From positions 1 to 64,000 of the forward strand of contig MZZL01000132.1 in NCBI GenBank assembly GCA_002749535.1: a DNA stretch of 64,000 nucleotides. The letters run 5' to 3'. The position numbers were made by a program, and so were the translations under genes. How positions within the stretch are numbered: the first letter of the stretch is position 1; each line of letters opens with the position of its first letter. Below the pieces are notes generated by a model. That model did not search any database and was not told the origin of the DNA. It saw only the letters and a program-made list of their open reading frames with translations. This document shows, one piece after another, positions 38,934-49,385 of the stretch. Origin of the DNA: Apophysomyces variabilis. Its lineage: Eukaryota; Mucoromycota; Mucoromycetes; Mucorales; Mucoraceae.

Positions 38934-39444
38934 TTAACAGGAATCCTATAAGATTAAAAAAATGCGGAGAAGTGAGTCATTATCACAAGTTGATCTCCGT
39001 GATATTCCGTACCTTCAAGTAGGCGACAGTGTCAGCACGGTCCTTAGGCTTCTTGAAACCAGCAAAGGCCATCTTGGTACCGGGAATGTACTTCTTGGGG
39101 TTCTCAAGATACTATGACAGAGATCAGTTATTTTTTTTTCTTGGATATATGATCTTCCAACTTACGTCGAAGAGAGTCTGCTCATTCCATTCGACACCCT
39201 TGTTCTTGTTGGCATCGGTGTAAGAGTAACCAGCGGCCTGACCAGACTTACGGCCGAAAATGCCGTGCAAGTTGGGACCAACCTTGTGGGGACCGTCCTG
39301 ATATAGGTAGATGATGAAAAAAGTTAGATCTTATTCAGTATCAAAGCAAGAGAAGGCACATACAGCTTCGACGGTGTGGCACTGGGCGCAACGAGTCTTG
39401 AAGAGCTTGGCACCAGCAGCAACGTTACCTTCAGGGATAGCCAT
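38934..39444 (-). CDS. CYC1: Cytochrome c
   Basis: Four coding exons on minus, 39444-39364, 39297-39166, 39111-39013 and 38945-38934, code 107 residues, the normal length. The haem attachment site is CAQCHTV with covalent cysteines and axial histidine. The axial methionine lies in [24 protein letters not shown] and [14 protein letters not shown] are family hallmarks. The protein carries electrons from complex III to cytochrome oxidase in the mitochondrial intermembrane space. The last coding exon is only 12 bp (ending DSC); reading through instead would give a longer tail (VRNITEINL), which fits the family less well. Codon use is strongly biased, as in highly expressed genes. CCAAT boxes lie upstream. 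Confidence 0.97.
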
Positions 39445-39629
39445 TTGTAATAGTATTTAAAAAGAGTAGGGGGTGTGGAAAGTAAGAATGGAGTAAAGGA
39501 AAGAAAAAATTTTCTGTCGCCATCTAAAGCCTTTTTCCCTCTTTCCCTCGAAGAAATCCCGCCGATCGGAAAACCCTTTTGTCCGGTTTACTCTCTCCCG
39601 GATATCCCGGTGGCTTTTTAATTCATGGT

Positions 39630-39655
39630 CCAATCACCGTTTGATCATTGCCAAT
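39630..39655 (-). promoter_or_regulatory. Paired CCAAT boxes upstream of cytochrome c
   Basis: Two CCAAT pentamers, at 39630-39634 and 39651-39655, lie about 190-210 bp upstream of the cytochrome c start. Fungal respiratory genes are often controlled by the HAP2/3/5 (CBC) complex, which binds CCAAT. A functional role is inferred from position and family knowledge only. Confidence 0.45.
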
Positions 39656-40598
39656 ATGCATCGTCACAGTGTCTCTCATTTTAGAACCCCGCTTGATCAT
39701 CGGGCAATGGCCAAATTGTAAGGTTCCTTATTAGCCAGGGGTATCAACAAGGGGTTTATCTAGCATCAGGCATCGGTTAGGGGACAAACCATTTGCACAT
39801 TTAGTTATTGCTATGACACGTTGACACATCTGTTATACAAAGTACAATTACAGATGCGCAATTTTGCGTAACATTTTAATTATCGTTTACAATCTAAACT
39901 TGATTCCCTCAACATATTAGCAGCATCATAGACTTGTTTAATATTGGAGATAAAAAGACAAATAAAAAGAAACCAAAACCAAGAAATGGAAATATAGTAG
40001 AGACATTGCAAGAAAAAAAAAGGAATGGACTGCTCGCTGTACCATCTCTATCTAATGTTTAAATAATGACTATATCTGGTAACCGACAATTGCGTTCCAA
40101 AAACTGAGTTCTTTAAGAAGACTCCGTGCAGCAACGCCAGCAACCACTGACATGGCATATCACCACCAACACTGACCGTAACATTATCCCAAACGACAAT
40201 CGCCAACTTAGATCATGAATCTAAAGCAGATCTCAAGAGAGACGATCAAAATCAGTGTTAACTGCTCGACTCAATTGACGTCACTTCCCTTTTCAGGGAA
40301 CACTAAGCAAATAGACAGTATTGCCAAGCCTATTCCGTTGGAAGCAAATGTTCAAGAAGCGTTGGTCTTGGCGGACATTCTTTTATTGGTCAAAGAGCAG
40401 CATATACTAAGGGACAAATGCATTTTTCGACGATTATACTGTTTATTTTGCACGAATACTTTATTATCGAGAATTGGATCCAACTAAAATTTCAAAGATG
40501 AACTCGACGTTCGTCATATAGTTCGATGACGCGTTTAGGACAATGAATCAATAATGACGGATGCCTATAAGGTACTATTGGCATCTCTCTTGTACTTT

Positions 40599-40898
40599 CT
40601 AGTCCATCTTTGTACCGTACGAAAGCTGTATTCCTGACTGTTTCGAAATTGCAGCGTCATTTGGATACTTCCAACATAAGAGTTTGAACAATCTCACTTT
40701 GTCCTGATCTGTATATAACGTATCATCACGCTTGATTGATGCTTCTCTCATTGTAACGTCACTATCGGCCTTACTTTCTATTCCATCTGCATGGCTTTTG
40801 TCTCGTTGTATCCTTGAGGTCAGTCCAGATAAATACCGTGAGAGCTCGATGTTCCAATACCATACAAGTGGTACTTGGTAAAGCAAAAAAGCATTCAC
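40599..40898 (-). mobile_element. Degraded DNA-transposase N-terminal fragment
   Basis: A 99-codon minus frame has the core YTDQDKVRLFKLLCW followed by a degraded helix-turn-helix-like stretch (AAISKQSGI). From general knowledge of Mucoromycota transposons, whose transposases often carry a DKVRFFKL...AKQLGI type N terminus, I read this as a decayed relic. No catalytic DDE region or terminal repeats were found nearby. Confidence 0.4.
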
Positions 40899-42097
40899 CA
40901 GTTGACAAAGAAGTTAAATATACAAGCTTTGACAGCATTCTAATACATTGGATTTCTATGCAAAACTATATTTAAACAACGTGGCTTGAACCATTAGGAT
41001 TATGCTTTAGAGTTTTTAATTGAGTATGGCTGTGTTCCTGTGGATCAAAGCGCAGGCAACAATTTTACCATGTTCCATACCGGTAAAATAAAAAACCGCT
41101 TACTCACCGGACCGGGAATCGGTTGTCCAAACTGACCTTTCCTCCCGGTTGCTGCCCAAAACAAGCAAAAATGGTGGAAGCTGATTGGATCATATCTGGT
41201 CTCTGACCCCTGAATTCATCGGATGCCTAACAAAAACCGTCTGGGGTCATATGGCACCAAAGCCTATATGCTGATGGTAATCTTCGGACACTCGTATCAA
41301 CACGATACCTGTAGGTGAAACGCACTGTTCATTTAACAGTTAAAAAAATTGAGCAGAAAGTGTCTAGTGAAGTTGCCTAATTGATTTTGAATGGACTTCA
41401 GCACGCCGTATCTTTGAACTCTTATATGGTTTCTGCTTTTTACACCATCATGGTCATTCATGAACTCATCGAGAGATAATAGACGATATAATAAATATAA
41501 TTGTTTGTTGAAAATGATCCGATGGGATAATAACTGTCTCCATAGTGTAGCAATGCAGAGCATATATATATATGGATGTCAGAAATACTAGAACAGTCAT
41601 GTAAGAAATCACGTTTAGCGTAATCCGTTCCGAGTACTATCAATTTTGATAATCGGAAATATCCGCGCCCTATGCATGATGTCAGTTTGATTAACCAAGC
41701 CTACTACAGGATATATATACTAACACTCATGCTATGTCCTAATCACGTTGATCTACTTTCTGTTTACTGACTTCTATGACTCGAAGGTGTAAGGAAGCAT
41801 TGCATATGGTGGGCTTGATGGCAATAAAATGGTTCCTGTAAACAATTAATGTCAGTATACATACAATGCCTTGAGGACGAAACACACGATATCCATGATT
41901 TTAAAAAGCAGTAACCTTTTTTATACGCCCAAACTCTCACTCGGGGTACAAACGCATTTGAACTTTGGATAAATTGTTTATTTTCTGTGGTATAGACATG
42001 TAGGAGCAGGGCATGGAATTACAGGGCAGAATATTTACAAAATAATGATATGGAAGGAAGACTAACTTTCTCTAAATGAGCAAATGCAAACGATAAT

Positions 42098-43507
42098 CTA
42101 ATGACCTGTTCCTGCCGTCTTGGCTTGTTCAAAACTCTGTATCAAACCGATAATGGCATCTTTGGTGCCGAAGATACAACCAACGACACCAACAAGCAGA
42201 GTTAAAGCACAGAAAGCGAGTTCGTACCATGGTTTGTTGCGAACGCCCGTTAGCTTCAGGTAACAAAGAACAGGAAGGAGAAAAACAAGACCACAGTTAG
42301 ATAGAGCACCAATGAGACTCATAAAATTGTCAAAGTATGGAACGAAGACAGCAAGGAGAGCAAGAATAACCATTGTCGCCGTTCGAATAATAGCGCGTCC
42401 CAGCCATGCGCCGAACTTGCCGAGTCTCTCTTCATGACACCGAGCAAACTTCTCGAATTCCAGCGAGAAAGAGGTGGTATAAATCGGAACGGCAAGAACC
42501 ACGTGGATAGTCATGACGATCATGGCAACAATTCTGGCAGGAGAGCCATCCTGGAAGCAATTATAAATGGGCGATATAGTGTTTTGACCATAGGCCCAGT
42601 AGCCAGGCACAGCAGTCATCATGTACAACGCAGCGCACGTGGTTAAACCTGCGGTGACAGCCCACTTCCACTGATGGGGTTTTGCCAAAGCATGTTCAAC
42701 ATGAGGATAAATATTGTTGCCTCCAAATGAAAATGCAATAGTGGACAAAGCAGTAGGAAAACCTGGCCAAATAACAGGTTCATGAAGCACCGGTTCGGGA
42801 TTGTGACTACGGTCAATGGGGGCCTGAATTACGACAATGAATACAGCGATCATTGTACTAAGTGTACCGATCACGGCCACTGCAGTAACTTCTCGCAACG
42901 TTTTCATGGTGAGCGATGGGATTAGAAGCAAAGCTGCAAAGATAATACTCCAATATCCAGGAGTGAGACCAGCAACCTAAAAAGCTTTTCGATGAGCAAG
43001 ACGATACTAAACAATAGAAAAACTTTTTCTTCCTATGAGACTTACCGTATGCTTCAGAAGATCGTGCATGTTGCCACCAGCCAAGACCAGGTAAAGGGCA
43101 GGACAACCAAATAGATACAAGAAATGCAGTAATGATGCGATAATGTAACCAGGCCAACCGAAGGCAGCTGTTCCAATTTCCTTGTAGTCGTGAAGACGTT
43201 GACCAGGCTTATAATAAAGACACCGGATGAGAATTATACCACTGTATACAGCCATTGCGGAAGCCAAGACGAGAATGAAGATGCCTAGCCATCCACCTTT
43301 GTAGAAAGCGTATGGAAGACCAAGAGTACCGGTACCAGCCACCACGCAGACAACGTTGGCGTACCCTGTCAGCCAAGTACCTGTTCCATGGCCAAATTCA
43401 TTGGCAACACTTGAACCCTGCTCTTCTGCGACAGAGCTATCTATTGTCATTTCTTCAACATGCACTTTCTCAGTGGCAGTTGCGCCTTGGTGTATTTCAG
43501 TGGCCAT
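42098..43507 (-). CDS. Amino acid transporter, AAAP family (vacuolar AVT-like)
   Basis: Two exons on minus, 43507-43046 and 42976-42098, code 446 residues. A short hydrophilic N terminus is followed by about 11 transmembrane helices. The first carries the AAAP hallmark GTGTLGLPYAFYKGGW. Others include GYIIASLLHFLYLFG, STIAFSFGGNNIYPHVEHAL, ALYMMTAVPGYWAYG and FVPYFDNFMSLIGALSNCGLVF. Family members move neutral amino acids or GABA with protons or sodium across vacuolar or plasma membranes. The sequence does not decide between these sites, though AVT-type vacuolar transport is likely. The intron (43045-42977) has a GTAAGT donor. The start is the ATG of MATEIHQ. Confidence 0.92.
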
Positions 43508-45059
43508 ATAGGGAAGTTTGAAAAAAAAAAGTGCGGATCGACGTACTCGGTGGATACAAAAACAGAAAAAGGCCTACTCGGTGAAAAAATTCTTTGCCTT
43601 TTGAAACCATCGTTCGGTAAATAAGCGACGAGTCCATCTATCTCCGCTATCGATCAGAGAAACCTTGGTAACAAATCAGCAACGGTGACCCCTCCACAAA
43701 GCCACCATATCTGGCTGAACATCAAAAAATGTAACCAATGATGCAACGGACCTTGATGCCCAGACCTCTTAAGAAAGGGTCCATTCCTTCATAAATCGAC
43801 CAAGAAAACAATATCAATCTTAGCTCTCTATATTTTACATAACGGCTTCCTTCTCTTAATCCAATGTTTTTGAAATCTTGATCATAGGACTAATGCTTCA
43901 GATTCTTTTCAACTGTCAACAGTTAGGTTCAAACTTAATTTGTCGTTACGAGCGCCGAATCAATTAGTTCAGGCCATTTTTTTTCATTTTATTTTGGGAA
44001 TTCGATCGCCTTCTCAATCACAACGTTCGGTTGGCTAACCGCTGTTCTCCAGGTTAGTTGTAATACCACTAGGCCTTAGTAAGCACTTCGCCGAGAGTAT
44101 GGTTCCATCCCAGTTAACCTCCATTTACCGCGCACTTTTGATCCTCAGTTAAAAGCTGACCTGCAAGTCAGAGTTTAACAGATTAACGTGCATGTGTTGG
44201 GGTAAAAAATATCACAAAGATCGAATCAGTTGCAACGAAAAGAGAAGAAAAACAGGAGATTGCAAAACCCAAAATCATCTTCAAGCCTTAACTAAACTTT
44301 CCTCCGTTTTCGGTTAATGTCAGGTTACTGACAAGCTAGTGCTACCCCACATTCCGCAGCAGTTGAGTCTAGATGGCTAGGATAGTTTCGATGTGGGGCT
44401 TTGAGAAGACACTAATCGTATGATAGTTAGGTTTTGCTTTGCAGTCACCTTTTTGACCGTGTGTTTCTCCAGACAATCTCGATCTGGCCGTTAATTTAGC
44501 GATATCTAGTGGCCCACGTATCAGACACTTAATGATAATCAATTATGGAAAAGAGAGCTTTTGTTCTAGCTAGAATGCCGATTATTCGATCCAACTTCCT
44601 AGATCGGTTGATAAAATAAGGTAGTAGCATATCATTAACATGTACGACTTTGACATCGTGGGAAACGTGATTTCTGGATACACCAAGGCTGTACAAGATT
44701 TCATAGAAGGCGGCTATTTTTCCTACTGTGTACAGATGCGTTGCTTGGTTCCTTATTAGCTGTTCCTGCAGTCCACGACACCAATTATCACCTAAATCGA
44801 CGTATGTTCTGCGCGGTGTTAGATCGGTAGAAAGAGAAAACGAAAAGATCGGATGAACCTCTATAGAATGCGGGGACAGGGCAAATCCATCCATAGATGA
44901 TCCCGTACTTTATCTATTATATCTGACACGGTAATTAAGGTTATCCAAACTGCTGATAATACTGATAATAGGCTGGAAGTGAGCATTATCCACGCTATAA
45001 ACAATCACTGATGTCTTTAGAATTATCCCCAACATCGCACCGTTCAAATATATTCGTCC
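43508..45059. other. Upstream flank and open minus frame
   Basis: The promoter side of the transporter. A 121-codon minus frame (44894-44529; MDGFALSPHSIEVHPIF) is open and protein-like but of unknown family. Between it and 45059 a short minus segment (RIYLNGAMLGI) resembles the region after Walker A in the second ATPase domain of PDR transporters, so the neighbouring pseudogene may extend to about 44940. Confidence 0.35.
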
Positions 45060-47093
45060 TCTACATTTTCTCATGCCTTGAAACGGTGCAACAACATTCT
45101 AATAATATTGTCTTTCCTGCAACGAAGCAACTATTAAGGCAGTAAGCTGTCCAGGTATAACAATAGCATTGATGTGGTTCAAAGGTTGGCGCTCCCCTCC
45201 ATTTACCAGAACCGTGTAATGAATATGTCGCCAGGAGAATATGACACTATTGTCTGACTTCCTCATTTCTTCAATTGCCCGTGCCTGCATTCCTCGACGA
45301 TGTTTTTCTTGTCCTTTTGTTTGTTTTATTCGGCGCTGTTCTGGGTGAATAGCATTTTGTCAATGAACCCATATACTGTGAACGTTCAACACTATTGCCA
45401 GCGCAAAACAAGGTCACTAAACCAAAAAACCAACAACAACTAATGAACCCGGTCTCCATTCGTTCGTCATATGAAAAACAATAAGCCTGCAGCAAATATG
45501 CATCACTTTTCACATAATGTTAACATAAACACCGCCAGCCATTGTACACGCCTTGTACGTCCAATTATTATACGCTACAGTTATTTTCATGGGGAAAACG
45601 CTATTACTTAGTGTTTCCGATTTTACTATTATTCGAACTATACCGGGACCGGTTGGAACAGAGTTTGCTTTGTCTTCGTAACTATATTTCAGATCATGCA
45701 TTTCGGTTATTATTAGTATTTTAAACGCATATATCGTTGGATTAATCCAATATATCCTATAACCCATCAATATGCAAACATTTTCTTGAAGGAGGCATAC
45801 AAGTATGTACCATGACAGGCATGGGTGCATTTTTCCTTTAGCAAGAGAATAAGTGCTATAAATGACGGCTGGAAACAACAGTAACCCAGGGACTTGGGCA
45901 GCAAAAGAGAAGCTGGACGTGACAATATCACATTGATTGCAACACGACTGTTCACTATCCTATTTGAAAAAGAAAACTAGGATGATATGCTCGAAAATCC
46001 TCTCATCAAGAGGCTGGAGACCCATCAAGGAATAAGCGTATAATCAAAACAATAAACAAAAAACAATATATATCAAATCTGCTGAACATATAGCTTACTT
46101 CGTTACTACCTTGTGAAAGAGCATACAGTACGTCGATGCTTACTTCGGCAATGCGGTAGGCTGAGGGACAATACAGTGCGAATTGCCGATGTTTTTCTAA
46201 TACGGATTATCAGTAAAGAAACGAACCAATTCAGTCTGTTAGACTAAACAATTGAACGTAAGCGTAAATAAAATGGTACCACCAAGTGAAATGGCACCCA
46301 TGCTATTGAGAGGAAGGCGATAAAAGCAGGACCCAGTGATAAGACCCAGAATCAAGGTAATACTGTAACGCGAAAGAGAGTTTCTCTATCTATATCTGAA
46401 ATTACCTTGGATAAATGTTACTACTTGGTCTAAATAAAGGCATGTATGGTACGCTTTTGGAAGTTTATTTTGAATGTTGCTCCTCAAAGCCTGCCTAAAT
46501 TGATCCGTACGTTCCGCATCCTCTGTTTGCAGTTCGTAGTCCTTAAGCTCGGTCATCATGTCTTTATATACTTATGATTCGTATGACCTTTTGCAAGCTC
46601 TTCTGCATGCTGTGGTACGTTAGATTCAATCCCTCGTTTGATCTCTCTTTCAGTGGGGTTTGCATACCACAGTAAGGAAATCAGGGATATATCTGCATGG
46701 AGTGCAAATAAACCCGTAGTCTTTGAAGTGGGACCTTCCTTTATTGATTGGACCAAAGTAGATACAATGTCCGTGGTCTAAGCAGGAGAATCTCGTCAAC
46801 AAAAATGGAAAATATATATTCAATGCTTGATATAGCAAAGCAATTGATATCTTCCCCAGCATTTCCGTCGTTATACGCAGTGTCTGTGGGGAGTCTAATG
46901 CAGAGGTGGCATCCGATTCATGCGTTGAAGAATTCAAGCCACCAGAAATACCAGCGATCGTGGCGACACCCACCAAAGTATCGAATTGCTTTATAAGACA
47001 AAGCATCTTAGCAATCACGTTCAATGCGCTGTTGATGAACGCGGATTTGGATTTGCCTGGTAGTCGCAAGCCCCATCCACGCGTATGAAGCAC
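45060..47093 (-). pseudogene. PDR-type (ABCG) multidrug ABC transporter pseudogene
   Basis: Read on minus, fragments of a full-size PDR transporter follow in the right order. The end of the first ATPase domain comes first (DTLVGVATIAGISGG, LDSPQTLRITTEMLGK, GHCIYFGPINKG, DFLTVV), with internal loss between the signature and the D-loop. Then come the NPTER linker, membrane segments (LILGLITGSCFYRLPLNS), the extracellular loop region (YRIYWINPTIYAFK, PTGPGIV, YKACTMAGGVYV) and the start of the second ATPase domain (FSWRHIHYTVLVNGGERQ, PGQLTALIVAS). The Walker A there is broken by a frameshift, with AGKTILLE in another frame. Stops and frame changes occur throughout. In life such proteins export drugs and lipids. 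This copy cannot encode a working pump. Confidence 0.85.
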
Positions 47094-47126
47094 AAATGGA
47101 GGGTTTTTGTCACTGTCAAAAATGGA

Positions 47127-47669
47127 TACTGATAACGCTTTTCTCCATTATAGCAGGGTTGCCCCAAATACCTTTGGTAAAGTGGTCCGCGTCCATCTTA
47201 CCAAAACGAATATCACCTTCAATATCTTTCAAATTACAAAAACGTTAATTGGCTCAGACAAATGGAAGTCTTTCATTCTTATTACGGAACTGCCAAAATC
47301 GCTTCTCACCCTTCGATTACCTCTACCTCCTCTGATACGGATACTAACCACTGCCACCTATAGGAACAATCACGGAGCTACTCTGTTGATGTTTCGTACC
47401 GCTTTATGTTCTGTTTATGCTGCTGACATTTTAGATTCCCCCGACTTGGATCTGTTGTCCATGCCACTCGCTTCTCTTGAATGACCTTTTATCTCCCAGG
47501 ACCTTTTGTTTGACCCTTCTTGAGTAGTTTCCCAGACTCAGCTTAATAAGGCATTCCCCGACCGTCCCTGCCGTGTGGTTTTCGAAGACGTAGCCAGTCT
47601 CCAAGTCACACTATCAGATCCGCTGGCCCAACCAACGATTTCTACGTCTTGTGATGCTCTTCTGGTCTA
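47127..47669 (+). pseudogene. Degenerate plus-strand reading frame of unknown origin
   Basis: A single frame runs from ATG 47127 (MDTDNAFLHYSRVAPNTF) to TAA 47667-47669 with only two in-frame TGA codons (47482-47484 and 47512-47514). It stays protein-like after both (VVFEDVASLQVTLSDPL). It starts within 40 bp of the point where recognisable PDR sequence stops. It could be a relic of a mobile-element protein or of a host gene. No domain is recognised. Confidence 0.4.
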
Positions 47670-48318
47670 AACATCCTTTAAAGATGCGTAATCAATTGCT
47701 GTGTTTACACAAAAATCTCAGAGTGTCTAGTCCTAGAGATCATGGATGAGACTTTTCCTGCTTGAAATTGATGTATGACGAACTGTAACAGAGGCTTCTC
47801 AGACAGCCAAAGTGGGTCGATCTGAGGTCTTGTAGGGTAAAACATAAACATAGAGCATGAGGGGTCCATCCTGTACCGTACCATAGTATCAATGCAAGTG
47901 CTTAGGGGATGCTTATGGAGAACTGGCCCAACGATCAAAACGCTCTTGTTGCTTCGTTTTTGAATGGCTACGATCCGCTGGCACCGAAATTGCTAGTCAT
48001 TGATAGGAAGTGAATGGATGTTTAATCAATTGAACAACATGCAAGCAAAAGGTTTCGCATGAACGAATAATTGTAATGCAGTAGATATACATATCAGGAA
48101 AAAAACAACGTTTAGGAATGACTATAAACTAAAAAGCATTAAACAGAACGCATCTTAAACTCAACGTGTACGTCACTATCTAATTGCCGCGAGCTATATA
48201 TTAAGCAGCGCAAATGTTTATTCTATGCATCAGCCCGAAATATTTTATAAAAGAAAATTTTCAAAATCTACAATTTGATTTTATTTTTCTTTTTCGCTCC
48301 TTTATTGCTTTTTCCATC
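47670..48318. other. Intergenic spacer
   Basis: No gene recognised. AT-rich 48060-48318 precedes the zf-PARP gene and probably contains its promoter. Confidence 0.5.
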
Positions 48319-49126
48319 ATGCCGTATCATCTAGAGGTAACGTGTATCTGTATGTTGACTTTGTATTAAAGAGTGGATAATTGTATTAGTACGCAAAGGT
48401 AAAAGAGAGAAGGCAGTATATGTATTCCATTTCGACAACAACTGATGTTTTGCTTAGACTGGTCGTTCCAAGTGCAAAGGTCCCAAGACACTTTGTCACA
48501 GTGAGGATCGTTCTATCAAGGTATGTTACAGTTACCGGAAAAAAGGATTGTATCGCGATATCTAGCATTTCTGCATAGGCAGGTGAGCTGCGGTTTGGTG
48601 TCGAGGTTGAAAGTACAGCTTTTACTGGTGTTTCTTGGAAGCATTGGTAAGGAGAGAGAGAGAGAAAAAAAAAGGTGCACCAATGGCATGCTAAAAGAGC
48701 GGAAATGGTAGGACATGTGTAACAAATCAAGTCATCACAAATATGCACGATAAACTCAGTGGACCTGAGGATATACAAGGATGGGAGGATCTTCGTGAAG
48801 AGGATAAAGAAAAAGTGAAGGAAGCGTGGGAAACAGGTGAAGTTTCTCGTCCAGAAAAATCACAAGAAGCGGAAGCATCAGAAGAGACGGAAGCTAAAAA
48901 GTTTGTACCAGGATTATAGTTTAGAAAAGCCATGTCAAACTAAAGTTGAGACTATAGGACTGAAGGAAAGAAGCCTAAGAAGACTAGTAGAAAAAAGACT
49001 AAAGAGGAGGAGAAAACGGAGACGAAATCTCAAGCTGGAAGGAAACGAAAATCCGAAGCAACCAGTAAAGATAAAGAAGAGCAACCTAAGAGAAAGAGTC
49101 AAAGAAAGACAACGAGAAAGGACTAG
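48319..49126 (+). CDS. Single zf-PARP-domain protein
   Basis: Six exons, 48319-48336, 48390-48398, 48458-48520, 48579-48646, 48712-48900 and 48958-49126, code 171 residues. One PARP-type zinc finger fills residues 1-95: YHLEYAKTGRSKCKGPK, AGELRFGVEV, VSWKHWTCVTNQVITNM and LSGPEDIQGWEDLREED. The ligand pattern is CKGPKTLC then HWTC. The rest is a charged Glu/Lys tail that is probably nuclear (KRKSEATSKD). No catalytic PARP domain follows, so this is one of the small fungal proteins that use the finger alone, presumably to bind DNA ends or breaks. The second exon is only 9 bp (YAK) and is supported by homology on both sides. The acceptor at 48711 is required to keep the HWxC ligands. Confidence 0.88.
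48651..48664. repeat. GA dinucleotide run in an intron
   Basis: A short (GA)n tract followed by an A-run lies inside the fourth intron of the zf-PARP gene. It is a simple repeat with no other sign of function. Confidence 0.8.
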
Positions 49127-49385
49127 AGATCTTCATGTGACTTCCCAATCGATTTGGCTTAATCTTCTCTCCCTCTTCTTCCCCGCACCCACACCCACAC
49201 ACATGCAATTGCACATTTTCGTGCCCAACAAAAAAAGAAAAGGACCACTGGCGTTGTTAAACACCGCCACTTCTTTTTTCCTGCATTTTTTTATCCGTTT
49301 GCATTTCCGGCTTGTTCGTGTGAAATACGTATACACATATACATTCATATATAGATCGAAAAAATATCTATATCTACTCTGAACT

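Larger units (their letters stand above)
39445..42097. other. Gene-poor block upstream of cytochrome c
   Basis: Contains the cytochrome c promoter, a 90-codon plus frame of unknown origin (40215-40487), a transposase-like scrap (40599-40898), and a stretch near 41.05-41.2 kb with several open minus frames that could not be assembled. The rest looks non-coding. Confidence 0.45.

Noticed and set aside
48516..48778. Minus frames of 60-130 codons over the zf-PARP gene
   Set aside because: The plus strand carries the conserved zinc-finger exons; the minus frames are shadows.
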